64,000 nucleotides of DNA from contig NZ_RPOC01000006.1 of assembly GCF_003946915.1 (NCBI RefSeq), positions 62,001 to 126,000 on the forward strand, written 5' to 3'. This stretch comes from Flavobacterium ustbae. GTDB lineage: Bacteria; Bacteroidota; Bacteroidia; Flavobacteriales; Flavobacteriaceae. The translations under genes were made by a program, and so were the position numbers. This document shows positions 46,075 to 57,745 of the stretch, one piece after another. Numbering within the stretch: position 1 is the stretch's first letter; every line of letters begins with the position of its first letter. Under the pieces are notes generated by a model that was not told where the DNA came from, made no database searches, and saw only the letters and a program-made list of their open reading frames with translations.

Positions 46075-47103
46075 ATGATAGTCGAAAAATTTCCAGATCG
46101 AATTGTTGAAATTGCCCAAAAACAGTTTTTGTACTTTGGTGGAACAGCCTATTTAGGACTTCCTACAAATGCAGTTTTTCAAAATTTAGTAGTTCAGAAT
46201 ATTCTAAAATGGGGAACAACTTACGGAAGTTCTAGAAGTGCTAATATCAAATTAAGCGCTTATAGTACGGGCGAAAAATTCTTGGCTGAACATATTGGTT
46301 CAGAAGATGCTGTTACGGTTTCTTCTGGAATGCTGGCTGGAAAATTGGTTTTAGAAAAATTAAAAAACCAAACTGATTGTTTCTTTCATTTAAATGAAAT
46401 TCATTCGGCTATTCAGATTGAAAATAGTCTTCCTGTTTTTGTAAATGGAAAACTAAATGATCGTTTATTAGATTCAAAACCTGAAAAAATAACGATTTTG
46501 ACTGATGGCGTTCCTTCGTTTGAAACTAAACCTGTTGATTTGACTTTCTTAAAGGAAATTTCAAATCAAAAGGAAATTACGCTGGTTATGGACGAATCGC
46601 ATTCGTTAGGAATTATTGGAAAAAATGGCTCAGGAATTTACACTTCAATTGACTTTCCTATTAAACGAAAAATATTCGTTTCTTCTCTAGGAAAAGCTTT
46701 TGGACTAACGGGTGGCGTAATTGGTTCAGATGCTGAATTTATTACTGAAATAAAAGAAATCGAAACTTTTACAAGCGCTGCAGGAATGAACCCTGCTTTT
46801 GTACAAACGCTTTCTGATGCTATAGAAATTTATAAAAAACAGCATCAAAAACTGCTTGATAATTTAAGTTATATCGATTCAATTTTAGTCAAAAATGATA
46901 ATGTTAAGTTTGATAAAAGCTATCCGCTAATTTATTTATTGTCGAAAGAATTGGTTCATAAATTAAAAGAAGAAAACATTATTATTGCCAGTTTTAGATA
47001 TACCAAAGAAGCCGAATCGTTAAACCGTATTGTAATAACAGCGAATCACTTAAAAGAAGATTTAGATAAACTGGTTGGAGTTTTAAATGATTATCATGCT
47101 TAG
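46075..47103 (+). CDS. AONS/KBL-like PLP-dependent aminotransferase (class I/II)
   Basis: A 342-residue PLP enzyme of the alpha-oxoamine synthase group. Motifs are YFGGTAYLGLPTNAVF at the start, the glycine loop YGSSRSANIKLSAY, VMDESHSLGIIG (Asp and His contacting PLP) and FVSSLGKAFGLTGG with the Schiff-base Lys (about 216). It resembles 8-amino-7-oxononanoate synthase, but no other biotin gene lies here. It may instead make another acyl-amino ketone. It is shorter than typical BioF (about 385). Confidence 0.85.
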   Translation: MIVEKFPDRIVEIAQKQFLYFGGTAYLGLPTNAVFQNLVVQNILKWGTTYGSSRSANIKLSAYSTGEKFLAEHIGSEDAVTVSSGMLAGKLVLEKLKNQTDCFFHLNEIHSAIQIENSLPVFVNGKLNDRLLDSKPEKITILTDGVPSFETKPVDLTFLKEISNQKEITLVMDESHSLGIIGKNGSGIYTSIDFPIKRKIFVSSLGKAFGLTGGVIGSDAEFITEIKEIETFTSAAGMNPAFVQTLSDAIEIYKKQHQKLLDNLSYIDSILVKNDNVKFDKSYPLIYLLSKELVHKLKEENIIIASFRYTKEAESLNRIVITANHLKEDLDKLVGVLNDYHA

Positions 47104-47227
47104 AAATAGCCACAAATTCACGAATTTTAAGTTAAACCCTCCTACAATCAAGCTCAAAGCTATTTATTTCAATTGTAATTCGTGAATTCGTGGCAAAAAA
47201 ATAATAGCCTGAATTACTATTAAAACG
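47104..47227. repeat. GCCACAAATTCACGAATT dyad repeat
   Basis: Arms 47109-47126 and 47177-47194 are complementary at 17 of 18 positions. Same family as 55873-56300 and 41373-41550. Confidence 0.8.
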
Positions 47228-47235
47228 TACCTTTG
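47228..47235 (+). promoter_or_regulatory. promoter -7 element of the DUF1456 gene
   Basis: TACCTTTG, 83 bases before the start codon. The leader is AT-rich with no evident structure. Confidence 0.45.
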
Positions 47236-47318
47236 TAAAAAAATAAAGTCTTTTTCTTCAAACAATTTAAGTTGGGGGAACTTGAAAATTGAAACAATAA
47301 AAAATTGAAACAAATAAT

Positions 47319-47786
47319 ATGACAAATAACGATATACTTAAAAAACTTCGCGTGGCTTTGATGCTCCGTGATGACCAAATAGTTGAAATTTTAGAATTAG
47401 TAGATTTTAGAATTTCTAAATCAGAATTGGGTGCTTTTTTTAGAGCCGAAGACCATCCGAATTATATGGAATGCGGTGATCAGGTTTTGCGTAATTTCTT
47501 AAACGGATTGGTAATTCATTTGAGAGGAACGAAAGAAAATCCGAAAAACCCAAATGATGTTTTAGCTAAACATAAAGCTGAAATCCCGAAGAAAGAAAAT
47601 TCTACAGAAAGAAAAGAGTTTAAACCTACTCCAAAAGATTCTGAAAAATATAGAGGCGATCAAAGTCCATCAAAATCAGGTTCAGCAACTGGAAAACCTA
47701 AAAAGAAATCATTCCCAAAAGGAAATGGAAAACCATCTGTTGTAGAAAAAGTGGTTTTTAAAAACGGCAATAAGAAAAAATCTTAA
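47319..47786 (+). CDS. DUF1456 (YehS-like) protein
   Basis: A 155-residue protein. Residues about 1-70 match DUF1456: NNDILKKLRVALMLRDDQIVEILELVDFRISKSELGAFFR, ending with LRNFLNGLVIHLRG. The family usually has two such repeats. The second here is replaced by a basic, low-complexity tail rich in Lys, Pro and Ser (about 85-155), which could bind nucleic acid. Function unknown. Confidence 0.87.
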   Translation: MTNNDILKKLRVALMLRDDQIVEILELVDFRISKSELGAFFRAEDHPNYMECGDQVLRNFLNGLVIHLRGTKENPKNPNDVLAKHKAEIPKKENSTERKEFKPTPKDSEKYRGDQSPSKSGSATGKPKKKSFPKGNGKPSVVEKVVFKNGNKKKS

Positions 47787-48007
47787 TTTGGAGATTTAAC
47801 CGCAATCGCGCTAAGATATTTTTTAGCCACAGATTAAAAAGATTAACACAGATTTTTAAATCCTTCTAATCTTTTTAATCTGTGGCTATATTTTTTACAC
47901 AGAATTTATTGTAGAGATGCACCGCAGTGCATCTTACGTAACGTAACCACATCGCTAAACTTTGTGTTAGACGCACTGCGGAGCGTCTGTACGTATCCTT
48001 TTGAACA
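47787..48007. repeat. perfect 22-bp dyad repeat and GTAGAGATGCACC element
   Basis: Arms 47824-47845 and 47867-47888 (TAGCCACAGATTAAAAAG... type) are fully complementary over 22 bases. Next comes the pair AGATGCACCGCAGTGCATCT (47914-47933) and AGACGCACTGCGGAGCGTCT (about 47969-47988), members of the GTAGAGACGCAC family. Confidence 0.8.
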
Positions 48008-48038
48008 TAAAAAAACCATTCCTTTCGGAATGGTTTTC
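48008..48038 (-). terminator. sucC terminator
   Basis: An 11-bp perfect stem, AAAACCATTCC with GGAATGGTTTT, loop TTTC, followed on the minus strand by Ts. Confidence 0.88.
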
Positions 48039-48062
48039 TATATAATTGAATTTCTTATTTAA

Positions 48063-49256
48063 TTAAGAAAGTGCAGCTTTAACTTGATCAGCAGCTTCTT
48101 GGAATTGAACAGCTGATAAAATTGGCATACCAGAATTATCGATTAATTCTTTTGCAATTTCAGCGTTTGTTCCTTGAAGACGTACAATGATTGGCACATT
48201 GATAGCGTCACCCATGTTTTTGTAAGCGTCAACAACACCTTGAGCAACACGGTCACAACGAACAATTCCTCCAAAGATGTTAATTAAGATAGCTTTTACG
48301 TTTGGATCTTTCAAGATAATTCTGAAAGCTGTTTCAACACGTTTAGCATCTGCAGTTCCACCAACGTCAAGGAAGTTAGCAGGCTCAAAACCAGCGTATT
48401 TAATTAAGTCCATAGTTGCCATAGCAAGACCAGCTCCGTTTACCATACATCCTACAGTACCATCAAGATCAACATAGTTAAGACCAACTTCTTTAGCTTC
48501 AACTTCGATTGGATTCTCCTCACGGATATCTCTCATTTCAGCATATTTTGGTTGTCTGTATAAAGCGTTATCGTCGATATTTACTTTAGCATCAACTGCT
48601 AAGATTTTGTTGTCAGAAGTTTTAAGAACTGGGTTGATTTCGAACATAGAAGCATCAGAACCAATGTAAGCATTGTATAATGCGTCGATGAATTTCACCA
48701 TTTCTTTGAAAGCGTTTCCAGAAAGACCTAAGTTGAAGGCAACTCTTCTAGCTTGGAAACCTTGTAATCCTACAGAAGGGTCAATTTCTTCAGTAAAGAT
48801 TAAGTGTGGAGTGTGTTCAGCAACTTCTTCGATATCCATTCCACCTTCAGTAGAATACATAATCATGTTGCGTCCTGTACCTCTATTCAATAAAACAGAA
48901 ACATAAAATTCAGAAGTTTCGCTTTCTCCAGGATAGTAAACATCTTCAGCAACTAAAATTTTGTTTACTTTTTTACCTTCTGGCGGAGTTTGAGGCGTAA
49001 TCAACTGCATTCCGATGATTTGTTCTGCTAACTCTTCTACTTGTTGTAAATTTTTAGCCAGCTTAACTCCACCACCTTTTCCACGACCACCTGCGTGAAT
49101 TTGTGCTTTAATTACATGCCATCCTGTTCCAGTTTCGGCAGTTAATTGTTTTGCAGCAGCCACAGCTTCAACTGCATTATTAGCCACGATTCCGCGTTGC
49201 ACGCGTACTCCGTAACTCGCTAAAATTTCTTTTCCTTGATATTCGTGTATGTTCAT
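48063..49256 (-). CDS. sucC: succinyl-CoA ligase (ADP-forming) subunit beta
   Basis: A 397-residue ATP-grasp subunit of the TCA-cycle enzyme making ATP from succinyl-CoA. I chose ATG 49256 ([12 protein letters not shown], the universal start of SucC); the longer frame to 49316 adds 20 unrelated residues. Motifs are [16 protein letters not shown] (ATP-grasp), [10 protein letters not shown] with EINP metal/nucleotide contacts, and [16 protein letters not shown]. The partner sucD is not adjacent. TACTTTTG on the minus strand (49312-49305) is a possible -7 element. Confidence 0.97.
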   Translation of the reverse strand: MNIHEYQGKEILASYGVRVQRGIVANNAVEAVAAAKQLTAETGTGWHVIKAQIHAGGRGKGGGVKLAKNLQQVEELAEQIIGMQLITPQTPPEGKKVNKILVAEDVYYPGESETSEFYVSVLLNRGTGRNMIMYSTEGGMDIEEVAEHTPHLIFTEEIDPSVGLQGFQARRVAFNLGLSGNAFKEMVKFIDALYNAYIGSDASMFEINPVLKTSDNKILAVDAKVNIDDNALYRQPKYAEMRDIREENPIEVEAKEVGLNYVDLDGTVGCMVNGAGLAMATMDLIKYAGFEPANFLDVGGTADAKRVETAFRIILKDPNVKAILINIFGGIVRCDRVAQGVVDAYKNMGDAINVPIIVRLQGTNAEIAKELIDNSGMPILSAVQFQEAADQVKAALS

Positions 49257-49671
49257 AATATAGAATTTGTCTGGTCCTGAATTTATTTCAGAATAAAAGT
49301 GCGACAAAAGTAACAAAATACAACTTAAAAGTAAAATCTTTTTTGAATTAATAACTGCATCTTAAATGATTGTTGACCTATTTAAATCGAAAGAAAAAAA
49401 ATCATTAAACAATTGTATCCAAAAAGTTAACACAAAAACGCTAAAACGTTTGAGATTTAACAATAACTTCACTGATATCAATACCTACGCGACGATTTTT
49501 CTTAATATATTTTAATCGCAATTATGATTTTCATAATTCGCAATGCTTTATCTGATAATTTTATCATTTAAGAACCCTTTTTCTAATATTCCTATAAAAA
49601 TGAAAGCGAATAGATAAATTCAATACATTATATTTAACGAAATCTTTATTTTTGTAAAAAAAATATCAAGA
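49257..49671. promoter_or_regulatory. divergent sucC/gltB intergenic region
   Basis: A 415-base AT-rich gap between divergent genes. For gltB a -7 motif TATTTTTG lies at 49647-49654, 17 bases before the start codon. For sucC a -7 motif lies at 49312-49305 (minus). Between them is a small AAACGcTAAAACGTTT dyad near 49437-49452. The long distance suggests room for regulators of glutamate synthase. I see no ORF or repeat family here. Confidence 0.5.
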
Positions 49672-52600
49672 ATGAGAGTTAAAGAACAAGGGCTTTATCT
49701 GCCTGAATTTGAACACGACAATTGTGGTGCAGGATTTATTTGTAATTTGAATGGTATTAAGTCAAATGATATTATTCACAAAGCATTAGACATCTTAATT
49801 AAATTGGAACATCGTGGTGCCGTAAGTTCTGATGGAAGAACTGGTGACGGGGCCGGAATTTTATTCGACATTCCTCATGATTTTTTTAAGAAAGTATGTG
49901 ACTTTGAAATCCCTGAAGCGCGTGAGTATGCAGTAGGAATGGTTTTTTTACCAAAAAGCAAAAACCAAGTTTCTTTCTGTATTAATGCATTTGAGGCTAC
50001 TATTAAAGACCAAAACTTAAAAGTTTTAGGTTGGAGAGATGTGCCGGTTGACGTTGAAAATTTAGGGCAAATTGCCGCAGAAAAAGAACCAACTATTAAA
50101 CAAGTTTTCGTTTCTAAAAACGGACAGGATTTAACAGAACAAGAATTTAATGCAAAACTTTTTGCAGCTAGAAAAATTGCAGAACATGCCGTAAGAGGAT
50201 CTAAAACTTCTGAAAGCCACATGTTTTATTTTACTAGTTTATCGACCACTACTATAATATATAAAGGTTTATTGATGCCAGAAGACATCAGCCGTTATTA
50301 TATAGATTTGAAAGATCCAGAACTGGTAACTCGTCTTGCACTTGTACACCAGCGTTTCTCTACCAATACTTTTCCATCTTGGGATCTTGCTCAGCCGTTT
50401 AGATACATGTGTCATAATGGTGAGATCAACACACTTCGTGGAAACGTAAGCCGTATGCGTGCTCGTGAAGAGTTGATGCAAAGCAAAGTTTTTGGCGATG
50501 ATATCAAAAAATTATTCCCAATTATCTTAGAAGGAAAATCAGATTCTGCTTCTATGGATATGGTGGTTGAATTATTATTAATGACTGGACGTTCTCTTCC
50601 AGAGGCAATGATGATGGTGGTTCCTGAAGCTTGGGAAAAACACCAGACCATGTCTCCAGAAAAAAGAGCTTTCTATGAATACAATGCTTGTATCATGGAG
50701 CCTTGGGACGGTCCCGCTTCTATTCCGTTTACAGATGGAAACGTAATTGGAGCTTTATTGGACAGAAATGGTCTTCGTCCTTCTCGTTATACATTAACGC
50801 ATAGCGGATTCGTAATTATGTCGTCTGAAATTGGTGTCCTTGACATCGATCCGGAAGATGTAATTCAGCACGGACGTTTGGAGCCAGGAAAAATGTTCTT
50901 AGTTGATATGAATGAAGGGCGTATCATCGAAGACGAGGAAGTGAAGAAAGCGATAGTTACAAAACGTCCGTACCAACAATGGGTTGACGAAAACTTATTG
51001 CCTCTTGCTAAAGTTCCTTACACCAATAATCCTACTCCTGTTGAAAAACTAGATTTCTTAACAAGACAAAAATTATTTGGCTACACGATTGAAGATTTAA
51101 AAACAATCATTAACCCAATGGGAGGCCAGGGAGCTGAAGCAATCAGTTCTATGGGTAACGATACACCTTTGGCAGTATTGTCAGACCAGCCTCAATTATT
51201 GTATAACTATTTCAAACAATTATTTGCTCAGGTTACCAACCCGCCGTTGGATGGTATTCGTGAAGAAATCATTACCGATATTAGTTTAGCAATTGGAGGA
51301 GATTTCAATATTTTTGAAATCGAATCTAAACAATGTAAAAAATTAAAAATCCAAAATCCAGTTGTTTCTAACGAGGATTTGGATAAAATCAGAAATATCG
51401 ATCACCCAGATTTCAAATCGGCTACTATTTCTACTTTATACAAAATAGAAAAAGGAGTTAACGGTTTAGAAAGAGCGCTTGAAAAATGTGTTCAAGCAAC
51501 TTACAAAGCTGTTGAAGAAGGATGTAACATTATTATCTTATCTGACAGAGGTGTTAGCGAAGAATTAGCTCCAATTCCGATGTTATTGGCTTGTTCTTAC
51601 ATTCACCACTCTTTGAACATTTTACAGGTTCGTTCTAAATTCGGAATCATTATCGAATCTGCCGAACCTCGCGAACCGCATCATTTTGCTTTATTGTTCG
51701 GATACGGCGCAAGCGCGATCAACCCTTACATGGTAAACGAAATCATTCACGATCAGGTGGCTCAAGGTTTCATTACTGGGGTAAAAGCTGATTATGCTGT
51801 TGTAAACTATAACAAAGCGATTGCAAAAGGTATCGTAAAAATCATGAACAAAATTGGTATCTCTACTTTACATTCGTACAGAGCTGCTCAAATTTTCGAG
51901 ATTTTAGGTTTAAACAAAACATTTACATCTAAATATTTCCCTTACACGCCTTCTAGAATTGAAGGAATTGGTTTGATGGAAGTAGAAAAAGAAGTGAAAA
52001 AACGTTTCCAAAAAGCTTTCCCAAATTCAAAAATTGCAAACTTGCTTTCTCTTGAAATTGGAGGTATTTACAGATGGAGACGTGGCGGTGAAAAACACAT
52101 GTTTAACCCGACAACAATTTCTAAATTACAACAAGCTGTTCGTTTAAACAGCCCAGAAAGTTATAAAGAATACTCTAATGCCGTAAATGAGCAAAGCTCA
52201 AACTTAATGACTATTAGAGGTTTATTTGAATTCAATAATTTAGATCCAATTTCTATTGATGAAGTAGAGCCTTGGACAGAAATTGTGAAGAAATTCAAAA
52301 CTGGTGCCATGTCTTACGGATCTATTTCGAGAGAAGCGCATGAGAATTTAGCTATTGCGATGAACAGAATTGGCGGGAAAAGTAACTCTGGAGAAGGTGG
52401 AGAAGATCCTAAACGTTTCCAGAAAGAAATTAACGGAGATTCAAGAAACAGTGCGATCAAACAAGTGGCTTCTGGACGTTTTGGTGTTTCGATCAACTAT
52501 TTGACAAACGCTAAAGAAATCCAGATCAAAATGGCTCAGGGCGCAAAACCTGGAGAGGGTGGACAATTACCCGGAGAAAAAGTAGTGCCGTGGATTGCCG

Positions 52601-54186
52601 AAACTAGAAACTCTACGCCTTATGTAGGTTTGATTTCGCCTCCACCTCACCACGATATCTATTCTATTGAGGATTTATCTCAGTTGATTTATGATCTAAA
52701 AAATGCAAACCGTGAAGCTCGTATCAACGTAAAACTGGTTTCTGAAGTTGGAGTTGGAACCATCGCTGCCGGTGTTGCAAAAGCTAAAGCTGACGTAATC
52801 TTAATTTCTGGTTATGACGGAGGAACGGGTGCTGCACCATTAACTTCATTACAGCATACAGGTATTCCATGGGAACTTGGTTTAGCAGAAGCTCAGCAAA
52901 CTTTGATTCTGAACGACTTAAGAAGCCGTGTAGTTCTAGAGTGTGACGGACAGTTAAAAACAGGTCGTGACGTGGCGATAGCAGCTTTACTGGGAGCAGA
53001 AGAATTTGGTTTTGCAACTGCACCGCTTGTAGCTTCTGGTTGTATCATGATGAGAGCTTGTCACTTAAATACTTGTCCGGTTGGTATTGCAACTCAGGAT
53101 CCTGAATTGAGAAAGAATTTCAAAGGAACTCCAGAGCATGTAATCAACTTTATGTATTTTATTGCTGAAGAGTTGAGAGAAATCATGGCACAGTTAGGTT
53201 TCAGAACTTTAAAAGAAATGGTAGGTCAGTCTCAAAAATTAAATGTAGACAAAGCGATCAAACATTATAAAGCTAATGGTTTAGACTTGTCTACTATTTT
53301 ATACAAACCGGAAAAAGCAAAAACACAGCCAAATCACAATACTACTACTCAAGATCACCAACTTGAAAACGTATTAGATTTTGACATTATCAAAGAAGCG
53401 ATTCCGTCTATTTATAGAAAAGAGAAAACAAGAGTAACCTTTAAAATTAAAAATACAGACCGTTCTGTAGGTGCAATTTTGAGTAACGAAATCTCAAAAA
53501 TCTATGGTGCACAAGGATTACCAGATGACACTATTTTAGTTGATTTTGAAGGTTCTGCCGGACAAAGTTTTGGTGCTTTTGCAACAAACGGATTGTCATT
53601 TAAAATTCACGGAAACTGTAATGATTATTTAGGAAAAGGTCTTTCTGGAGGAAAATTAATTGTAAAAGTACCTCCTACTGCGACTTTCAAACCTGAAGAC
53701 AACATCATTATCGGAAACGTTGCCCTTTACGGAGCTATTACCGGAGAGGCGTATATTAATGGAATGGCTGGAGAGCGTTTCTGTGTTAGAAATTCTGGAG
53801 CAACTGCAGTTGTAGAAGGAATTGGAGATCACGGATGCGAGTACATGACCGGTGGTACAGTGGTTGTTTTAGGAAAAACAGGAAGAAACTTCGCAGCTGG
53901 TATGAGCGGTGGTGTAGCTTATGTTTACGATCCTAAAAAGAAATTTGATGCCACAGTTTGTAATATGGAAATGGTTGCCTTTGACCCAATGGAAGAAGAA
54001 GACGTTACCAAATTGAGAAAACTGATCAAAAATCATTCATTGTACACCAGCAGTCCATTAGCAAAAAGAATTTTAGCAGACTGGGAAAATGAACAGCAGC
54101 ACTTCGTAAAAGTAATGCCAACCGATTACAAAAAAGCATTACAAAGAATTGCAGAAGAGAAAAAAATAGAAGAATTAATAGCTTAA
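49672..54186 (+). CDS. gltB: glutamate synthase (NADPH) large subunit
   Basis: A 1504-residue enzyme making glutamate from glutamine and 2-oxoglutarate. A 17-residue propeptide precedes the catalytic Cys of the glutaminase domain ([14 protein letters not shown]). Domains: class II amidotransferase to about 430, central domain about 470-760, FMN-binding synthase barrel about 820-1190 ([16 protein letters not shown]) with its 3Fe-4S cluster cysteines in [15 protein letters not shown], and the GXGXG helix about 1260-1440. Length is normal. gltD follows 91 bases later, on the same strand. Confidence 0.98.
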   Translation: MRVKEQGLYLPEFEHDNCGAGFICNLNGIKSNDIIHKALDILIKLEHRGAVSSDGRTGDGAGILFDIPHDFFKKVCDFEIPEAREYAVGMVFLPKSKNQVSFCINAFEATIKDQNLKVLGWRDVPVDVENLGQIAAEKEPTIKQVFVSKNGQDLTEQEFNAKLFAARKIAEHAVRGSKTSESHMFYFTSLSTTTIIYKGLLMPEDISRYYIDLKDPELVTRLALVHQRFSTNTFPSWDLAQPFRYMCHNGEINTLRGNVSRMRAREELMQSKVFGDDIKKLFPIILEGKSDSASMDMVVELLLMTGRSLPEAMMMVVPEAWEKHQTMSPEKRAFYEYNACIMEPWDGPASIPFTDGNVIGALLDRNGLRPSRYTLTHSGFVIMSSEIGVLDIDPEDVIQHGRLEPGKMFLVDMNEGRIIEDEEVKKAIVTKRPYQQWVDENLLPLAKVPYTNNPTPVEKLDFLTRQKLFGYTIEDLKTIINPMGGQGAEAISSMGNDTPLAVLSDQPQLLYNYFKQLFAQVTNPPLDGIREEIITDISLAIGGDFNIFEIESKQCKKLKIQNPVVSNEDLDKIRNIDHPDFKSATISTLYKIEKGVNGLERALEKCVQATYKAVEEGCNIIILSDRGVSEELAPIPMLLACSYIHHSLNILQVRSKFGIIIESAEPREPHHFALLFGYGASAINPYMVNEIIHDQVAQGFITGVKADYAVVNYNKAIAKGIVKIMNKIGISTLHSYRAAQIFEILGLNKTFTSKYFPYTPSRIEGIGLMEVEKEVKKRFQKAFPNSKIANLLSLEIGGIYRWRRGGEKHMFNPTTISKLQQAVRLNSPESYKEYSNAVNEQSSNLMTIRGLFEFNNLDPISIDEVEPWTEIVKKFKTGAMSYGSISREAHENLAIAMNRIGGKSNSGEGGEDPKRFQKEINGDSRNSAIKQVASGRFGVSINYLTNAKEIQIKMAQGAKPGEGGQLPGEKVVPWIAETRNSTPYVGLISPPPHHDIYSIEDLSQLIYDLKNANREARINVKLVSEVGVGTIAAGVAKAKADVILISGYDGGTGAAPLTSLQHTGIPWELGLAEAQQTLILNDLRSRVVLECDGQLKTGRDVAIAALLGAEEFGFATAPLVASGCIMMRACHLNTCPVGIATQDPELRKNFKGTPEHVINFMYFIAEELREIMAQLGFRTLKEMVGQSQKLNVDKAIKHYKANGLDLSTILYKPEKAKTQPNHNTTTQDHQLENVLDFDIIKEAIPSIYRKEKTRVTFKIKNTDRSVGAILSNEISKIYGAQGLPDDTILVDFEGSAGQSFGAFATNGLSFKIHGNCNDYLGKGLSGGKLIVKVPPTATFKPEDNIIIGNVALYGAITGEAYINGMAGERFCVRNSGATAVVEGIGDHGCEYMTGGTVVVLGKTGRNFAAGMSGGVAYVYDPKKKFDATVCNMEMVAFDPMEEEDVTKLRKLIKNHSLYTSSPLAKRILADWENEQQHFVKVMPTDYKKALQRIAEEKKIEELIA

Positions 54187-54277
54187 TTAAAGGTTCTGAG
54201 CTACAAAGGTGCAGAGATGCTAAGTTTTACTCACCTCTCACATTTCACAACTCACAACTAAATTTATTAAAAATGTC

Positions 54278-55735
54278 ATGGGTAAAATAGGCGGATTTAA
54301 AGAATATAGCAGAGCCGACGAAAGTAATTTAGCGGTAGCAGAACGTGTTTCGAACTACAACGAATTTACTATTCCGTTAGCAAAAGATAAAATAAAAGAA
54401 CAAGGATCAAGATGTATGGATTGTGGTATTCCTTTTTGCCACAGTAGTTGTCCGTTAGGGAATTTAATTCCGGACTTCAACGATATGGTGCATCAGGAAG
54501 AATGGGAAAGCGCTTTAAGAATTTTACAATCTACAAACAACTTCCCGGAATTTACAGGTCGCTTATGCCCTGCTCCATGTGAGAAATCATGTGTATTAGG
54601 AATTATCGCAGAGCCTGTTGCAATCGAAAACATCGAGAAAAACATCGTTGAAAGAGGTTTTGCTGAAGGGTGGATCAAACCACAAATACCAGCAAAAAGA
54701 ACTGGAAAAACGGTTGCTGTTATTGGTTCAGGACCAGCGGGTCTTGCAGCTGCTCAACAATTAAACAGAGCGGGACACACCGTTACGGTTTTTGAAAGAG
54801 ATAACGCGATTGGTGGTTTATTACGTTACGGAATTCCAAATTTCAAATTAGAAAAAGGAATTATCGACCGTCGTGTAGCAATCCTTGAAGCAGAAGGAAT
54901 CACTTTTAAAGTAAATGTAAACGTTGGGGTTAACTTTAGCGTAAGCGAATTAAATGCTTTCGATTCTATCGTTTTATGCGGTGGAGCTACAGAAAGAAGA
55001 GGTTTGCCAACAACTAAAGGTTCTGACAGCAAAGGAGTTGTTCAAGCAATGGATTTCTTAACGCAGCAAACTAAAGTAGTTTTTGGAGAATCTATTCCAG
55101 ATCAGATAAAAGCAACTGGTAAAGATGTAATCGTTATTGGTGGTGGAGATACGGGTTCTGACTGTATCGGAACTTCTAACAGACACGGTGCTAAATCGGT
55201 TACTAACTTTGAGATTTTACCAAAACCTCCAGTTGGAAGAAGCGAGTCAACACCTTGGCCTTTCTGGCCTTTGCAGTTGAAAACATCTTCTTCTCACGAA
55301 GAAGGTTGCGACAGAAACTGGTTAATCAACACTAAAGAATTTATTGCAAACGATAAAGGCGAACTAACTGGATTAAAAACCGTTGAAGTGCAATGGAAAA
55401 TGACGCCGGGACAAAGACCTGAATTAATCGAAAAAGAAGGTTCTGAGAAAATCTGGCCTTGCGATTTAGCGCTATTAGCTCTTGGATTTACAGGTCCTGA
55501 AAAAACGTTAAGCGAGCAGTTAGGAATCGAAACCGATATGAGAAGCAATTACAAAGCTCATAATTATCAGACAAACGTTCCTCATATCTTCACCGCTGGA
55601 GATATGCGTCGTGGACAATCATTAATCGTGTGGGCTATTTCAGAAGGTCGCGAAGCAGCAAGAGAAGTAGATTTATTCCTTATGGGATCTACCAACTTGC
55701 CTACTAAAGGAAAAGGAGATTTACCAAGTTTGTAA
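54278..55735 (+). CDS. gltD: glutamate synthase small subunit
   Basis: A 485-residue FAD- and Fe-S-containing subunit that passes NADPH electrons to GltB. N-terminal cysteines for two 4Fe-4S clusters lie in [17 protein letters not shown] and [13 protein letters not shown]. The FAD site is [16 protein letters not shown] (about 148) and the NADPH site is [15 protein letters not shown] (about 285). The ATG at 54273 is out of frame; 54278 gives the family start [12 protein letters not shown]. Terminator at 55831. Confidence 0.97.
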   Translation: MGKIGGFKEYSRADESNLAVAERVSNYNEFTIPLAKDKIKEQGSRCMDCGIPFCHSSCPLGNLIPDFNDMVHQEEWESALRILQSTNNFPEFTGRLCPAPCEKSCVLGIIAEPVAIENIEKNIVERGFAEGWIKPQIPAKRTGKTVAVIGSGPAGLAAAQQLNRAGHTVTVFERDNAIGGLLRYGIPNFKLEKGIIDRRVAILEAEGITFKVNVNVGVNFSVSELNAFDSIVLCGGATERRGLPTTKGSDSKGVVQAMDFLTQQTKVVFGESIPDQIKATGKDVIVIGGGDTGSDCIGTSNRHGAKSVTNFEILPKPPVGRSESTPWPFWPLQLKTSSSHEEGCDRNWLINTKEFIANDKGELTGLKTVEVQWKMTPGQRPELIEKEGSEKIWPCDLALLALGFTGPEKTLSEQLGIETDMRSNYKAHNYQTNVPHIFTAGDMRRGQSLIVWAISEGREAAREVDLFLMGSTNLPTKGKGDLPSL

Positions 55736-55830
55736 ATTAAAGCTACTAAGGTGCTGAAATTCTAAGCTTCTAAGTTTTTCTTTTAGCATCTTAAAAATCT
55801 TTATTCCGATAACAACATAACTACTACTAC

Positions 55831-55866
55831 AAACCCTTGAATGTATATTCAGGGGTTTTGTTTTTA
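55831..55866 (+). terminator. gltBD terminator
   Basis: A 12-bp stem, AAACCCTTGAAT with ATTCAGGGGTTT (one G-T pair), then a T-rich run. Confidence 0.85.
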
Positions 55867-56300
55867 TTTTTTTTCGCCACGAATTCACGAATTAATTTTA
55901 ATACGTGACGCTGAAAATTATCCTTCTTAATTTCACGAATTATATTTTAGAAGATAGCCGATGGCTCCAACCATTGGTATGCAAAGCAAAAATTAGAGAA
56001 ATTCGTGAATTCGTGGCAAAAAAACAATCCATTTAATCTGTGTAATCTGTGGCAAAAATTAATTCAACAGCATTAAAAATTAGAAAAATTCGTGAATTCG
56101 TGGCGAAAAAAAATTAAACCATTTAATCTGTGCAATCTGTGGCAAAAATTAATTCAACAGCATTAAAAATTAGAAAAATTCGTGAATTCGTGGCGAAAAA
56201 AAAATTAAACCATTTAATCTGTGCAATCTGTGGCATAAATTAATTCAGCAGCATTTTTAAATTAGAAAAATTTGTGAATTCGTGGCTAAAAAAAACTTAG
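55867..56300. repeat. about 90-bp tandem repeats of GAATTCGTGGC / AATCTGTGGC words
   Basis: The word ATTCGTGAATTCGTGGC begins at 56001, 56088, 56178 and (changed) 56270: periods 87, 90 and 92, three full units plus a fragment. Each unit also holds CATTTAATCTGTGCAATCTG and TTAATTCAACAGCATT. An inverted copy, GCCACGAATTCACGAATTAA, lies at 55876-55895, so the array also folds back. With the 55736-55830 word repeats this gap holds no gene. Confidence 0.88.
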
Positions 56301-56415
56301 TACCTTAGTGCCTTAGGATCTTAGTCCCTTTTAAACGTTACAAAATTCCCTAAACAGCAACTTTTTGTTTAAAAACAAACAATTTGTTATAATTTGTTAT
56401 TTTTCTACAAATTAT

Positions 56416-56445
56416 TTGCTGATACACAAAAGAGTAATAACTTTG
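56416..56445 (+). promoter_or_regulatory. lysA promoter (TTG-N19-TAACTTTG)
   Basis: TTG at 56416-56418 and TAACTTTG at 56438-56445, separated by 19 bases: a full match to the Bacteroidota promoter consensus. It lies 18 bases before the start codon. Confidence 0.75.
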
Positions 56446-56463
56446 CTCAAAATAATTTGAAAA

Positions 56464-57687
56464 ATGCAAGCAAAAGATTTACTGCAGTTAGCAGACCAAT
56501 TTGGAAGTCCATTGTATGTTTACGATGCTGAAAAAATCCAATCTCAGTACAACAGATTAACTAAAGCTTTCTCTAAGGTAGAAAACTTAAGAGTTAATTA
56601 CGCCATGAAGGCATTGTCAAACGTTGCGATTCTTCAGTTATTAAAGAACATGGGGTCTGGTTTAGACACTGTATCAATTCAGGAAGTTCAGTTAGGACTT
56701 CACGCTGGCTACGATCCTGACAAAATTTTCTTTACACCAAACGGAGTTTCTCTAGAAGAAATCGAAGAAGTTGCTGCAATGGGTGTACAAATCAATATCG
56801 ACAACTTATCAATTCTGGAGCAATTCGGAACAAAACATCCAAATATTCCAGTTTGTATTCGTATCAATCCACACGTAATGGCAGGCGGAAATGCTAATAT
56901 TTCTGTTGGACATATCGATAGTAAATTCGGAATTTCGGTACACCAAATTCCGCATATTTTGCGAATTGTAGAGAATACAAAAATGAGCATTGTTGGAATT
57001 CACATGCACACAGGATCTGATATCTTGGATATCGAAGTATTCTTGTATGCTGCTGAAATCTTGTTCGATACTGCAAAACATTTCAAAGATTTACAATTCT
57101 TAGATTTCGGAAGCGGTTTCAAAGTGCCGTACAAAAAAGATGATATCGAAACAGATATTGAAGAATTAGGGAAAAAATTATCAAAAAGATTCAATTCTTT
57201 CTGTGCAGAATACGGCAGAGACTTAACCTTGATTTTCGAACCTGGAAAATTCTTGGTGAGCGAAGCAGGTCATTTCTTAGTAAAAGTAAACGTAGTAAAA
57301 CAAACAACTTCAACCGTTTTTGCTGGAGTTGATAGTGGTTTCAACCACTTAATCCGTCCAATGTTATACGGATCTTCGCATCATATCGAAAACATCTCGA
57401 ACCCAAAAGGAAAAGAGCGTTTTTATTCTGTTGTAGGATACATTTGCGAAACTGATACGTTTGCAAACAACCGCAGAATTCCAGAAATTACAGAAGGTGA
57501 CATTTTAGCTTTCCGTAACGCCGGAGCATATTGTTTCTCAATGTCTTCGAACTACAACTCAAGATACAAACCAGCCGAAGTGCTATGGATGAACGGACAA
57601 GGAATCCTGATTCGTGCACATGAAACTTTCGAAGATTTACTTAAAAATCAAATTCCGTTGCCACAAGAAATTGCTGCAACAGTTTAA
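56464..57687 (+). CDS. lysA: diaminopimelate decarboxylase
   Basis: A 407-residue PLP enzyme of fold type III that decarboxylates meso-diaminopimelate to lysine, the last step of lysine synthesis. The Schiff-base Lys is in VNYAMKALSNVA (about residue 47). The phosphate/PLP loop is FLDFGSGFKVPY near 215. The partner-subunit motif is GYICETDTFA near 330, with Cys and Asp of CExD. Length is normal. Good promoter and terminator frame it as one unit. Confidence 0.96.
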   Translation: MQAKDLLQLADQFGSPLYVYDAEKIQSQYNRLTKAFSKVENLRVNYAMKALSNVAILQLLKNMGSGLDTVSIQEVQLGLHAGYDPDKIFFTPNGVSLEEIEEVAAMGVQINIDNLSILEQFGTKHPNIPVCIRINPHVMAGGNANISVGHIDSKFGISVHQIPHILRIVENTKMSIVGIHMHTGSDILDIEVFLYAAEILFDTAKHFKDLQFLDFGSGFKVPYKKDDIETDIEELGKKLSKRFNSFCAEYGRDLTLIFEPGKFLVSEAGHFLVKVNVVKQTTSTVFAGVDSGFNHLIRPMLYGSSHHIENISNPKGKERFYSVVGYICETDTFANNRRIPEITEGDILAFRNAGAYCFSMSSNYNSRYKPAEVLWMNGQGILIRAHETFEDLLKNQIPLPQEIAATV

Positions 57688-57715
57688 AAATAGAAAAAAA
57701 GAGAATATCTAGAAG

Positions 57716-57745
57716 TCCCGTTTCTTAATTGAGGCGGGATTTTTT
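57716..57745 (+). terminator. lysA terminator
   Basis: Stem CCCGTTTC with GAGGCGGG (two G-T pairs), then six Ts. Confidence 0.75.

Noticed and set aside
46075..47103. assignment as biotin gene bioF
   Set aside because: The catalytic motifs fit the AONS/KBL group, but the protein is short and no other biotin gene is nearby, so the specific name is not supported.
49257..49316. 20-residue extension of SucC
   Set aside because: SucC begins MNIHEYQGK in nearly all bacteria; the extension is unrelated and lies over the promoter motif.
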